DNA of 64,000 nt from Ichthyophis bannanicus (Eukaryota > Chordata > Amphibia > Gymnophiona > Ichthyophiidae). The notes beneath the pieces were generated by a model. That model had not been told where the DNA came from. It was given only the letters and a program-made list of their open reading frames with translations, and did not search any database. The position numbers and the translations under genes were made by a program. Positions 48,640 through 60,170 of the stretch are shown piece after piece. Within the stretch, counting starts at the first letter, position 1. Every line of letters starts with the position of its first letter. Location: the NCBI GenBank assembly GCA_033557465.1, contig CM066043.1, positions 108,800,278 to 108,864,277 of the forward strand, given 5' to 3'.

Positions 48640-49500
48640 GTTCTCTGCAGGACAGTGTCTGAAGGAACTAGCGGCCAGTTCCTTAGAGGATCCAGCGGGC
48701 GACTGTTTCCGGCTGTAGAGGTTCTGTGAAGGGAATAGTGCGAGGTGTTCGGATCGATGTGTAGCGTTTCCTTAAGTTGGGATCCGACTGCGCTCCTGAA
48801 GGAGAGTTCGGGTGCCGCCGGGGGATCCCGATTGGGCCTTAGAGGCGTTAGCTAAAGAGCCCTTTGATTCTTTACTCCAGGCGTCGGTAAAGGATTTGCT
48901 GTTATAGACAGTGGCTTTGATAGCTCGTTGTTCGGTGCGACGAGTTTCGGAGTTTTAGGCGTTGTCATGTCATGAGCCGTTTTCACCTTTTCTGGATAGA
49001 GGATGGTGTTTGCGAGCAGTCCTGTCGTCCTTCCAAAAGGTGGTATCTGATTTTTCTCCTGAGCCTATTGGTTTCTCTTCCAGTTCTCGGTTTTTCTGGA
49101 AGGGGAGGTTTTTATTCGTAGCTTACGCCGATAGGAAACATTAACTGCAGGGTGCGGCGTTCGTTTCTTTGTTTTTGTGTGCTGGTTGGAGGTCCCCACA
49201 AAGGGGAAGCAGCAGCGAAGGCGGCCATTTCGCACTGGGTTAAGGCGGTGGTTGCCTCAGCTTTCTGGTGGCGAGGTTGTATGATTTCGGGGGGCTTTCT
49301 GACTCTTGCTACCAGGGCACAAGCAGCTTCATGGGTGAATCACTGTGTCATTCCACCAGGGGGGATTGGTAGAGCAGCTTCCAGGTCGTCTCTTCATTTC
49401 CTCAGTAACCACTACTGCCTAAATGTTTTGGCAGTAAAGGATGCCTGTTCCGGGTCGACGGTGTGGTGAGTTGGCTGGATAGGTCCCTCCCAATGATTAC
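48640..49500 (+). pseudogene. Tyrosine recombinase remnant (copy H)
   Basis: Recognisable stretches: SSLEDPAG...CSVRRVSEF (box I), CHEPFSPFL, GGPHKGEAAAKAAISHWVKAVVASAF, then RAQAASWVNHCVIPPGG, ASRSSLHFLSNHYCLNV with the tyrosine. Numerous stops and frameshifts. Confidence 0.7.
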
Positions 49501-49512
49501 TGTTCTGTTACA

Positions 49513-49610
49513 TCCCAGAGGTAGAGGACTAAACTGGAGGAACGATAAGGAAATAGAAATTACACTTACCTGGTAATTGTCGTTCCTTGAGTGACGACAG
49601 TTTAGTCCTC
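49513..49610 (+). repeat. ICR of copy H
   Basis: Reverse complement of left and right ends joined at GATAAGG/AAATAG, including the box AATTAC, ACTTACCTG, GTAATT in complement. Confidence 0.85.
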
Positions 49611-49919
49611 ATTCCTGCCCAGGGGTGTGATTTCTTCAGAGTTTATTTTCAGGCGGAGTGGAGCATCAATCTCAAGGAGTAGACAGATCCTTTCAGTTTC
49701 TAGATCGCAGTGAGTATCCCTCTGTTCTTTCTTCCTTTTCTCTTATTTAAACAAGGTGATGGTATAGGAAACGTGTTTGCATAGGGGGGACATGAATGTA
49801 AAGTTAAAAAAAGAAAAGAAAATATAAGACACATACGGTTAAAAAGGCTCCTCCAGTTGCGGAATGGGGAGTTATTTAAAGTTATGATATAGTTACTTAT
49901 TTGTTGTTCCTTTGAGTTT

Positions 49920-50098
49920 GCTTTGTCAATAGTACACTGGAGGCTGATGGGAGATACCAGCAGGCTATATCCAGTGATGTCACAACTTTGACATGCCCAG
50001 TCCCGTAGCTGCAGGAAGAGGTGGACAACCCAGAGGTAGAGGACTAAACGGTCGTCACTCAAGGAACGACAATTACCAGGTAAGTGTAATTTCTATTT
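49920..50098 (+). repeat. Right terminal repeat of copy H with palindromic box
   Basis: Inverse of 43905-44020. Right-specific end with AATTAC (50071-50076), CAGGTAAGT, GTAATT (50086-50091). LINE sequence resumes near 50099. Confidence 0.82.
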
Positions 50099-51070
50099 TT
50101 TTGCCCAGTACTGATGTCAAGTTCACCGGTCTATAGTTTCCTGGATTATGCCTGGAACCATTTTTAAAAAATGATGTTAAAATTGGCCACTTTACAATCC
50201 TCAAGTTCTACAGATGATTTTAGTGATCATAGATTACTAATAGTAAGTCTGCAATGTCATATTTCAGTTCTTTCAATACCCTTGGATGTATAACATCCAA
50301 GCCAGGTGATTTGCTACACTTCAGTTTATCAAACAGTTGTAATACATGGTTTTTGGTTTGTTGCTATTTCTTCAATTCTTCTGCTATATCACCTTTACCT
50401 GTGCCTGAAATGGTATATAACTTACCTACATCATCTTCAGTAAAGACCGAAGCAAAGAATTCATTGTCTCTCCACTATGGCCTTGTCCTCCCTTACTGCC
50501 CCTTTTACCTCTCTGTCATCCAATGGTCCAACTGACGCTTCACAGTTTTTTTGCTAGGAATGTTCTTGAAAAAGTTTTTATTGTGTTTTTGCCTCTTCTG
50601 CAAGCTGCTTCTTAATTCTTTGTCTGCCTTATCAATGCCTTGCGTCTAATTTGCCAATGTTTGTTTTCCATCTCCTGAAGGATGCTTTTTTGGCCACAGC
50701 CGCTGCCGCCTCCTCTCTGACCTTGCCTTTAAACCATGTTGGCAGTTTTTTGGCTGCCTTCCACGTTTTTAAAGCATGGAATACATCTGGTCTGGGCTTC
50801 CAAGATACTAATTTTAAGCAGTGCCCTTACTTGATGTAAATCTTTAACCTTTGCAGCTGCTCTTCCTCGTGTTTTTACTATTTTCCTCATTTTATCATAG
50901 TCTGTCTTCTGAAAGTTAAAAGGTAGTACTGTGGATTTCCTTTCTGTCTTTCTTTTTTTCCATTTATTAAATCAAAATGCGATCATGCTTTGATCACTAT
51001 TGCCAAGTGGCTCTAAAACCCTTATCTCTTGCACCAGATCCTGTATTCTACTAAGGCACACCACTGTTGT
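50099..51070 (-). pseudogene. CR1/L2-like LINE, endonuclease end and RT N-terminal part
   Basis: On the minus strand: LGNSDQSMIAF (end of the endonuclease domain, with the usual SDH changed to SDQ), FQKTDYDKMRKIV, then KSPGLDVIHPRVLKELKYDIADLL of the RT N-terminus and a VPGIIQETID-like segment ending at TSVLGK. Several stops. Continues at 43886 across copy H. Confidence 0.72.
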
Positions 51071-51725
51071 AGCACACACCCAAACAGATACCTGCTATCT
51101 GAAGCTATAACTCTCTATCTAAAGATGATGTGATGATGTGTGGTATAGGGAATATGGCAGTGGCCTCATAAGACTTGAGAACATGAGACCATCATGAGAC
51201 ACAATTGGGGATGGGGGGGGGGGAGGGAGGGACATAAGGTCACAAGCACTGGCTCCTAAGATTTTGGCTGGACTCCTAAATCTTAATATTTGTCAAGGCC
51301 TGGGGTGGGGGATCTTGGGGGTTTGAGGAGTTTGAGAACAGGAGAGAGGTAGTTTTTGATAGGAGCAGTTCCCTAGGTGTTATCTTTCTCGTCTCCCATA
51401 GAAATGCATTGGGCTATATTTTTGAGGGGGGCTTATTTCTCTGAAACCCTCGATCCAATCTGGCCTATTATCAGTATCTTTTGACACGAGGGAAAAGCCA
51501 GTGAAGTTTTATCTTCCTTTTAATTTTCAGAGTTATTTTGCCCCTAGACAGATGGACAGTTTTTTCTCAACACCCCCTCCGCCTCTTGCATAATTTTTCC
51601 CACTTTCATTTGGTTGGAAAGCCCAAAAAGCAAACAGAATTAAAAACAACAGCAGCAACTAACAAGTGAAACATAAAGGAACAATTTATTTTGTATCCAA
51701 AATCCTTAAATCTTCAAAACATACT
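51071..51725. other. Unassigned sequence between LINE and copy J
   Basis: No coding or repeat signature recognised beyond a G-rich tract at 51209-51228. It could be LINE 5' sequence or host DNA. Confidence 0.35.
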
Positions 51726-51899
51726 CCATTTTGTTTCTCCAGTCCAGTCCTGCTACCTTTGGGTATTCACGCCTTGCCAGCAGCTTGGAGACTGAGTATA
51801 TTATGATTTTCATGACCTCCCCCTAGATAGAGAGCTGGCTTTTCCCCCAGCCTTCTGTATCGGTTTCCAAGCAACTAGAGAGACGTGAATCCCATTGCT

Positions 51900-52546
51900 A
51901 GGACTCACTGAAGGAACAATAACTTTTTAAAATTTGGAGCTAATTTCATCTAAAACAATTTTAAAAGCCCTGCGGGATCACCAGGACAGCACTGACTGAG
52001 GCAGCCGTCAGGAACTGAGCTGTGCTGGTATTGCATGTAAGGGAGCAGACAAGCACCTGATGATTCTCCAGAGCCGCACAACAACCCTGTGAGGGAAGCC
52101 TTGTAGCGGGACATTGTAAAAGTGAGAGCCATCGGTAAGCCAGGGGGGAAAGCAATCTCTACATACGGGGGCCAGAAACATGTGTGTGATGACTCCGGAG
52201 CCGCGGTTTCCAAAAGGGAAGGGGTTGTTATGCCGCAAGAGATCAGACTTATTCTGCTCCTTTTGTTCGCCTGTCGCCGAAGCTCCAAGGCTGACTGAGC
52301 GTTGGGGAGTCTGCTCTGATGACGGGGGAGCAGTAGTACAGGGCTGGCAGCCTAAGGGAGCCACGTGGTTACAGCGGCCATTTTAACTGAGCGTAGGAAG
52401 CTGAAGAGCAGAGCAAGGGAAGCAGTAAGCAGAAAGGGGATCTCTGAGTCCTTCGAGTCACCTCTCTCGTTGGGGTTTGTCCTTGGTTGTTTTGGGGGGG
52501 GGGAGGGTGAAACAGAGCAGAATGACAAGTAAAAAATGAAAAGGCA
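51900..52546 (+). other. 5' leader of copy J
   Basis: Non-coding leader after the left end, with a G tract at 52492-52502. No gene seen. Confidence 0.4.
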
Positions 52547-52700
52547 ATGCCGGCAAAGCTGACCTGCGTGGCCAGTGGGACACACAGAAGTGCAGTGTCC
52601 GTGGCCAGGTGGACCTGTGAGAGGACAGCCGAGACAGGGCCCCAGGGAATGTCGGACTGGGGTGGTGCAGAGACCTTTACAGTAGCCGTAGTAACAGCAG
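52547..52700 (+). pseudogene. Gag N-terminal remnant (copy J)
   Basis: Starts MPAKLTCVASGTHRSAVSVARWTC, a degraded CxxC-x12-CxxC motif with the second and later Cys replaced. Ends at the SINE insertion. Confidence 0.5.
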
Positions 52701-52704
52701 GTAA

Positions 52705-52995
52705 GCTGGAGTGGCCTAGTGGTTGGGGCAAGGTACTTCAGGCCGGAAGGCCGGGGGTTCAAATCCCACTAGAGGACAGCAACCTTGGGCCTGAAGGACA
52801 CGGGTTTCTAGTCCCACAGGTACTCCTTGTGGTCTTGGGCAAGCCACTTAACTCTCCATAGCCCATGTTCCCTGTAAAATAGTTATCTCCAAGTTATAAT
52901 GCCCTGTTCAATGTAATTTCAGTTTGTTCAATGTAAACCGCACTGATGCAGAATAGCGTGGTATATAAGAGAATGTAAATAAATAAATAAATAAA
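52705..52995 (+). repeat. tRNA-derived SINE with MIR-like tail
   Basis: A box (GTGGCCTAGTGGTTGGGGC), B box (GGGTTCAAATCCC at 52755-52767), CTTGGGCAAGCCACTTAAC, then the body ending GTAAACCGCACTGATGC...GTATATAAGAGAATG and an AAAT-repeat tail (52976-52998). Confidence 0.88.
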
Positions 52996-52999
52996 ATAA

Positions 53000-54488
53000 G
53001 GCTCATGGGCCTGTAGTTTCACATCTTCCCTGTCACTACTTTTATGAAGAAGTACCACATCCACCCTTCTCCAGTCCTGACGAACTACTCCTCTCTCCAA
53101 ATGAGGTGACTTTACACAAAAGTGGAAGTAAGGATGTGGTTGAAAACTACAGGCCGGTTAGTTTAACTTCGGTGGTGAGTAAATTATTGGAAACGCTGCT
53201 GAAAGAGAAAATGGTGAGGTTTCTGGAGTCCAGCGGATTACAGGATCCGAGGCAGCATGAATTCACCAGAGGCAGGTCTTGTCGGACAAATTTGATTGAT
53301 TTCTTTGACTGGGTGATCAGGGAGTTGGACTGAGGGAGAGCCCTAGATGTGGTGTATTTAGATTTCAGTAAAGCCTTTGACACTGTTCCTCACACGCGAC
53401 TTATAAACAAACTGAGCACCCTAGGGATGGACCCTAAAGTTACTGCTTGGGTTGGAAATCGGTTGAGTGGGAGGCGATAAAGGGTACAGGTAAATGGAGC
53501 TCACTCTGTGAGGGGAAGGATGTTACCAGTGGTGTGCCCCAGGGATCTGTCCTTGGTCCGATTCTTTTTAACATCTTTGTTAGTGATATAGCGGAAGGGC
53601 TGTCAGGTAAGGTTTGCCTCTTTGCGGTTGATACCAAAATCTGCAATAGAGTAGACACCCAGGAAGGTGTAGATAACATGAGGAGGGATCTAGCTAAGCT
53701 TGAATGGTCTAGAATTTGGCAGCTGGGATTTAATGTTAAAAAATGCAAGGTCATGCATTTGGGCTGCAAGTGAGCGATATAGTATAGCGGGTGAAGTACT
53801 TTTGTCCACTAAAGAAGAGCGGGACCTGGGCATGGTTGTGTCTGATCTTAAAGTAGCTAAACAGGTAGAAAAGGCGACAGCAAAAGCTAGAAGGATGCTT
53901 GGGTGCATATGGAGAGGAATGGCTAGCAGAAAAAAGGAGGTAATAGTGCTTCTGTATAAGTCTTTGGTGCGACCTCATTTGGAGTATTGTGTGCAATTCT
54001 GGAGACTGCACATTCAAAAGGATATAAATAGGATGGAGTCAGTATAGAGGGTGGCTACTAATATGGTTAGTGGTCTTCATTATAAAGCATATGAGGACAG
54101 ACCTAAGGGTCTTAATATGTACACCTTAGAGGAAAGGTGGGATAGAGGTGATATGATTGAGGCGTTTAAATACCTCTGTGGCATAAATGCACAGCAGGAG
54201 AGCCTCTTTCGATTGAAAGCAAACTGCTACGAGGGGACATGGGATGAGGGTGAAAGGGGATAAATTCAGGAGTGAGATGCAGAAATAATCTTTACGGAAA
54301 GAGTGGTGGATCTGTGGAATAGTCTCACAGTGGAGGTGGTAGAGATGAGGACAGTATTTGAATTCAAAACATGCGACAAACACAGAGGATCTCTAAAGGA
54401 AGAAAGGGGACTGTTGTAGTTGTTGATATGGAAGGACAGACTAGATAGGCCATGTGTTTTTTTTCTTTTGTCAATTTTCTGTGTTTCT
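53000..54488 (+). mobile_element. CR1/L2-like LINE, 3' part with inverted 5' end
   Basis: The plus-strand part (53103-54488) encodes RT: SGSKDVVENYRPVSLTS, YLDFSKAFDTVPHTRL, VPQGSVLGPILFN, then a decayed catalytic box FAVD in place of FADD, and RPHLEYCVQFW. It ends with the LINE 3' phrase and TTTCTATG at 54488. The first 100 bases (53000-53102) encode the preceding DWRRVDVVLLHKS segment on the minus strand, the signature of a 5' inversion. Stops and frameshifts mean it is dead. Confidence 0.78.
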
Positions 54489-56102
54489 ATGCTAGGACTA
54501 CAGGCGGTGGTAGAAGTACTGCAAAGCCAACTTGGGTTTTGTTCGATACTCCATCTACTTCGTGGTCCCAAAGAAAGAGGGGGTACCTTTCATCCCTTTC
54601 TAGACCTCAAGTATGTAAATTGAGCCTTTCAGGTACCGCACTTTCACATGGAAACATCGAGGTCCGTGATAGTGGCAGTGCGGAAAGCGGAATTCTTGAC
54701 GTCTCTCAATCTCACTGAGGCTTACCTGATTCTTGGTGCCGGGGAGGTGGGGGGACCTTTTCAGTTTCGGGTGTTTACCTTTAAGACCGGCAACTGCCCC
54801 TTGGACTTTCACTAAAGTCATGGTGGTAATGGCAGCAGCAAAGAGGCATTCTGGTCCACCCATACCTCAACGATTGGCTCATAAGAGCAAAGTCCCTAAA
54901 GGACAGCAAAAAGGTGACAGAGCGAGTCATTGTGTTCCTCCAGAGCCTCGGATGAGTGGTCAGTTTCTCCATGAGTCAGATCATGCCATCGCAGGACCTG
55001 GAATATCTAGGTGCGTGGTTTCAGACGGACGTGGGGCGAGTGTCACTACCAGTGATGAGGGTACTCAAGCTGCAGAAGCAGATCAGACAATTTTTATGGA
55101 TGCAAAAACCAGTAGCACTGCAATACTTATAAGTTTTGGGCTCCATGGTGGCATCGATCAAGATGGTCCCTTGGGCTCAGGGCACACATGAGACCTTTTT
55201 AAAAAGAACATTGCTGCGCAGATGGTTTGCACAGGTTCATCCCCTTTCGCGAAGCCTGCTGTGTCTGGTGAAAGCACGCTGTGCTCTCCGGTGCTGGCTT
55301 TGGTCTGACATGCTCCTGAAGGGCATGCCACTGGAGATACCAAACTGGATGCAACTCATGATGGATGCCAGCCTGGTTGGCAGGGAGCACATTGTGAAGC
55401 CCAATTTACGCAGGGGCTCTAGAAGGAGCAGGAAGCACGGTGGCCCATAAACTGTCTGGCATTGAGAGTAGTGTTCTTGGCACTGTAAGGCTTTCAGGAC
55501 CTGTTGCATGGGCAGTGGAGAACTGGAAGAGGAAATGGGCCTATTGATGGAATGGACAGAGAGCAATCTGTTGGCTCTGTCTGTGGTGTGTGTGGCCCGG
55601 CGAGAGAACATAGATGCGAACTATCTCAGCAGAGTGAGGATTGATCCAGTGGAATGGATGCTCAGTCGGAGCGTCTTTGGACAATTGGTCTGCTGGTGGG
55701 GACAGCCGATCATGGACTTGATGACAACCTGTGAGTCATCCAAGGGGATGCTCTTTTACAGCAGGAGGAGAGAAGAGTGCATGTCAGAGCGGTTTGATGC
55801 GCTAGTTCAACCGTGGCCTGAGGAAGGGCTTCTGTATGGGTTTTTTTTTGTTGTTGTTTTTTTCCCTTCCCTGGCCCCTAATTGACTGGGTAGTGCAATG
55901 GATAGAGACTCACGTGGGGCTGGTGCTTCTGATCACCCCCGATTGGCCGAGGCGGCTGTGGTATATGGATCTGGTATGTATGACGGTTGAGAGGTCATGG
56001 CGTCTCCCGGTCCAAGAGGATGTGCTGACTCAAGGGCCCATTCGGATGCCGCAGGTGGATCAGTTTACGCTTATGGCATGGCTCTTGATAGGGCGCGGTT
56101 GA
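54489..56102 (+). pseudogene. RT-RNase H-methyltransferase polyprotein (copy J), broken
   Basis: Begins mid-RT at LGLQAVVEVLQSQLGF. Visible: TATAPWTFTKVMVVMAAA (motif B), codons for LDDWLI changed to a LNDWLI-like form (about 54867-54885), RNase H TDASL (MMDASLVGREH) and ANYLSRV, and the methyltransferase (IMDLMTTCESSKG, LLYGFF.., ITPDWPRRLWYMDL). A T tract at 55842-55863 follows the FPP position. Many frameshifts. Confidence 0.72.
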
Positions 56103-56990
56103 GAGAGAGAGAGGTTACGCACAGTCGGTGATAGCGACACTGCTTAAGTCCCATCAACTGTCTACATTGCTAGCATATATCTGGATATGGAGAGTGTTCG
56201 AACATTTGGTGCGTGACACAAGGTTGTTCCGCTATGCAATGCTTAGTGCCAGATATCCTGGCTTGGCCTGCAGCTCATTGAGGGTGCAGGTAGCAGCTTG
56301 CTCTTGCTAAAGGGGCAGAATCAGAGTGGTGCCCTTAGCCTTGCACCTGGATGTACTTTGTTTTCTAAGAGTGGTGAGGCAGTGCGACCGCCTGTGTGTT
56401 TGGTCGTGCCACTGTGGAATCTGAACTTGGTGTTGCCAGTCTTGACAGAACCACCCTTTGAGCTCAGAGGTGCAGGCGTTGTCGTGCGGATAGCCGTATG
56501 TGGTGATATCAAGGGACAAAAGTGGTCTTAAGACTGGTTCCCTCATTCTTACCAAAGATGTTATCATTTTTTTTACCTGAATCAGACAGTGTCCCTTTTG
56601 GTATTTTCGGAGACGGAGGGGGCATCTGCGTCAGATTCCATCCTAAGAAAGCTTGACATGTGACGTGTTTTGAGAAGATACAAAATGGAGCTGCGCTCTT
56701 CAGGTAAGTCGGAGCACCTATGTGTATTATTTGGAGGGCTGCATAAGGGAGAAGCAGCGTCCAAGGCATCCATTGCCAGATGGGTTAGAGAGGCTATTGC
56801 CTCGGCTTATCTGGTTCCTATCGGCTTGCGGATGTATTTGACTTCGGGCCCAAGCAGCATTGTGGGTGGAGTTTAGTCTGGTGCCTCCGGTCAACATATG
56901 TAGAGCAGCCACCTGGTCCTCTTTGTCTTCCTTTGTGAAGCATTACCGGTAGAATGTGTAGGCTTCAGAGGGGGCTTGTTTTGACTTGGC
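56050..56990 (+). pseudogene. Tyrosine recombinase (copy J), broken
   Basis: TLLKSHQLSTLLAYIWIWRVFEH and GLACSSLRVQVAACSC are open. Box I is lost to rearrangement (PPFELRGAGV...). KGEAASKASIARWVREAIASAYL, an RAQAALWVEFSLVPP segment, ICRAATWSSLSSFVKHYR and the tyrosine remain. Confidence 0.7.
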
Positions 56991-57045
56991 AGTGCTCCAG
57001 GTCAGATTATCGGGTCCCTCTCATGGGTAGTTCTGCTATGGTGCA

Positions 57046-57145
57046 TCCCAAAGGTACCGGGACTGGACTGGAAGAATGAAATGGAAGAAGAAATTAGATC
57101 TTACCTGCAAATTGATGTTCCTTGAGTTACTCCAGTCAGGTCCCG
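57046..57145 (+). repeat. ICR of copy J
   Basis: Complement of left end (to about 57086) and right end. The box here reads AAATTAG, ATCTTACCTG, CAAATT, so the arms pair approximately around the same core. Confidence 0.75.
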
Positions 57146-57479
57146 AATCCTTCCCTGTTAACATATATCAGATAACTGAGGCTATCTGTTAGCACATGGC
57201 TCCCCAGCTGCAAGAAATCTATTTAATTTAGAGTGGTTAGTTTCGGGGAATAGGAGTTCAAAGTGCTAAAAAGGAAGAAAAAAAAAAGTAAACCAGTGGA
57301 ATAGGGTGGACAAGTTAGATGTTCACCGGGGCGATGAAAGGAGGTTGGGAATTGGGGTAACTGGTCTCCTAAGAAGTGCTGGCGCCTGTGACAGGTAAGC
57401 GTGATTAACTTTCTTTCCCTGGTGGGAAGGGGGGTTGATTCAGTGAATTTACTTAATTTTCAAATTAGTTTGTTTCTAA

Positions 57480-57689
57480 TGATGATTTACATGAGTCTGC
57501 TTTGTCAGTAGGATACTGATAGCTGGGGGCGGAGCTAGCTCTCTATCTAAGGGGAGGTCATGAAAATCATGACATGCGCAGTCTCCAACCTGCTGTCAAG
57601 GCATGAATACCCAAAGGTACCGGGACGGGACTGGACTGGAGTAACTCAAGGAACATCAATTAGCAGATATGATCTCATTTCTTCTTTCC
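57480..57689 (+). repeat. Right terminal repeat of copy J
   Basis: Inverse of 51740-51860, then a degraded box AATTAG, CAGATATGAT, CTCATT ending at TTCTTTCC 57682-57689. Confidence 0.72.
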
Positions 57690-58399
57690 ACTCCTGGGTT
57701 GTTACCTACTTTGCAAATGCAAATTGAACATTTAAATTTAGAAATCCTTAACTCCTAGGGCACATTCACATTGGCATTTTATTTTGAAGGATCCAGGTTC
57801 TAAAGATTTTCTTATGCTCCATGTGTTTCATACAGACTTCTGACTAAGCTCAATACTGCCTTGGGGTTTCAACAAGGTCTGAAAGATAATGGTGAGGTGG
57901 AACTGCCAGCAAAGATATCGGTGGAATATTGTATGGTATGTAAGAATGCTTAATTCCACTCCATTGTTTGTTACAAGACCATTTAATCTCTTTCCAATTT
58001 TGCTGTTTCATACCTGCATTTATAGTTTCTACTTGCTGTTTTATCATGATAGGGCTACTGCTAGACCAGTCTGAATGAAGCAGGTGTGGCAGACTTGAGT
58101 TACTTTAAGTGATGTCATCTGTTGCAGTACAGGAGAAGCCGCCATTCCATAGCATCCCTGTTAGACCAGTCCAGATGAGTGGGCTGTGTCCCACTACTAG
58201 CAGAGGTGGAGACAGAAAATCTTCTAGAGGTTTTTTATGACCTCATCTTATAATCGCAGATGCAGCTGGGGGCGCACTTCAGTATTTCTGTCTCCAGCAG
58301 AAGTTGGATGGAAGTTTTTTGCAGCTTTGGCGAGATCCTGAAAAACATCCAAGAAGGAGTTTAGAAAGATTGATATCACTCTTGAACAACCACCCTTCC
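57690..58399. other. Unassigned sequence between copies J and I
   Basis: No confident gene. Two similar phrases, AGACCAGTCTGAATGA (about 58061) and AGACCAGTCCAGATGA (about 58171), resemble ends of another DIRS-like or related repeat. A short stretch (57850-57900) looks like a decayed RT motif B region. Neither is strong enough to call. Confidence 0.3.
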
Positions 58400-59330
58400 T
58401 TATTGTTCCTCCAGTTTAGTCCTCAACCTTTGGGTAGTGAACCTCCTCCTGCAGCTTGGAGACTGGGCATGTCAAAAACTCATGACATCACTGGATGTAG
58501 CCTGCTGGTCTCTCCCATCAGCCCCCAGTGTGTCCAGTTTCCATGCAGCAGGAGGACGTAGTGAGCCTAGATTCTGGGCTCACTTGGGGGAACAGATAAG
58601 GAGCATTTAGTGTGACAAATTCTATTCTGATTTTACTTTTGATTTTTACCTTTAATTTTACTTTTAATTGTTACCTTTGGTTAATTGGCAATCAGGGATT
58701 AGTTCCCTTTAGTTGTTAGAAGCAAATTTCCTTATATTCACAGTAATTTTAAATTTGAGCCTGGCTCTTTAAATTAGTAGCAGCTCTCGCCTTCCCTCCT
58801 TGTCAGTTATTTTCGCTTGCTGCAGGCATTCGCCAGTGCGGATCTCTCTCCCTTGACGGTACGGGAGAGAGCTCCGGGACCCATACAGCCACACTGAAGC
58901 TGTGTGAGACGGAGCCTCTCCGTTGCCGTGGGATTTAAATTCTACTCTGTGGAACCAGCTGAGCGGTCCTCGCCACGGCTGCCAGGCGCAGCAGCGCGGC
59001 TTGAGGATCAGATGAATTCAAGGCGGTAGGAGCAGGCTCCAGTTAAGGCCTTCTGGCTCTGTCGGTCTTCTGAGGCCTCCTTTTTGCAGCGGTGGCTGTT
59101 CTTGGCGCCAAAATTCGTTGGCAAAGGGGCAGCCATTTTCTGTAGGTATTTGGACCGCATGGCGAGAGTTGCAGTGAGCTGCTTATGTGAGGAAGACGAC
59201 AGGCAGGCTAGCTAGAATTTTAGATCTAGTGTTTTTCTTTTGTTTGTAGTTTTTTTGAGGCTCGGGGGGGGGGGGTTCCTCAGCCTTAAGGGGGGCCGTT
59301 GTCGGTCCTCTTTATTTTTAAGTTTATTTT
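58400..59330 (+). other. Left terminal repeat and leader of copy I
   Basis: Closely matches 43891-44840 of copy H, including hairpin arms and leader, but the leader donor GTAAGG of H is GTTAAGG here (near 59043). G tract at 59263-59273. No gene. Confidence 0.6.
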
Positions 59331-59334
59331 TAGT

Positions 59335-60170
59335 TTTATAGGACAGCAGTTTTGGCATTGATCTCTGATGCTATATGTTCTCTCCCTCCTAATCATGTCT
59401 GAGGAGCATCTGTTAAGTCCCGGGATATTAGGCAAATTGCCAGCTTTTAGGTTCTTCAAGAGCAGAGCCCTAACTTGTAGGTGGAAGGAGGGACAGGCTG
59501 GAAGTGTGCTTTTGTGTATTCTATAGTGAAAGTTGCCCAAATGCCTGTGGTTTCACAGGGACAGGTTTAGGAAACCTTAGGATATATAAAAATATATAAT
59601 AATAATGACAGTTAAACTGTCAGCCAAGAAGTGCCTGTGCTACGGTCTATGGCCACCAGAGGGCAGCTGGTACACTCAATGGTGCCTTTCTGTGACCGTG
59701 TATATGCAGCCATCATCAGATTGATCTCTGCAAGTCAGGGAAGAAATAACCACAGGGCCACCTCATGGGTACTCGGGGGTTAGTGACTAAACGAGCAACT
59801 GTACTGTTCTGCAAATGAAGATTAAATGACCAAGATTTAAAGCTCTTAACGTCTGTATCGTTTGTCGGGCTCTGGTGCTCTAAAGGCCACCGGATGGCAG
59901 TGCTGCTCATGAATCACATATAGTATTCAGTGCCCCATCCCTGGGGGGGGGGGTTGTAAAATACGAAATCGTATTCCTCATCAGGTTCACACAGGCAGCA
60001 ACCTCTAAGACCTCCACTTGCAAGGTTGTCGGTGTATCCCACTGCTATTTCTCTGACTGCTGGAAGGCTGCGGGGGAGGGGGGGTTGTGCTTGTGTGTTT
60101 CATAGCTCCACTTAGCATGCCCTTCCCAGGAAATTCTCATCTATTTCTAGAGCCTGTGCTGTCAGAGCAG
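59335..60170 (+). repeat. Captured segment shared with copy H, with CTCF-like motif
   Basis: Counterpart of 44870-45690, with CCACCAGAGGGCAGCTGG at 59653-59670. It contains a 50-bp piece absent from H (about 59745-59800). No coding signature. Confidence 0.6.

Larger units (their letters stand above)
43891..50098 (+). mobile_element. DIRS copy H, non-autonomous, with captured sequence
   Basis: Left end TTATCGTTCCTCCAGTTTAG at 43891, hairpin, leader, ICR (49513-49610) and right end with the palindromic box (50071-50091). Between leader and Gag remnants lies about 0.9 kb also present in copy I but absent from A, B, D and E. Gag pieces, a methyltransferase piece and a decayed recombinase remain; RT and RNase H are missing. 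It is inserted in a minus-strand LINE, which continues on both sides. Confidence 0.82.
51726..57689 (+). mobile_element. DIRS copy J (decayed, interrupted by SINE and LINE)
   Basis: Left end near 51726 (CTCCATTTTGTTTCTCCAGTCC), hairpin arms (about 51772-51797 and 51868-51890), leader, short Gag N-terminus at 52547, then a SINE and a LINE. It continues with RT, RNase H, methyltransferase, recombinase, ICR (57046-57145) and right end (57480-57689). Most of Gag and the RT N-terminus are missing, replaced by the SINE/LINE block. Stops are frequent. Confidence 0.78.
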
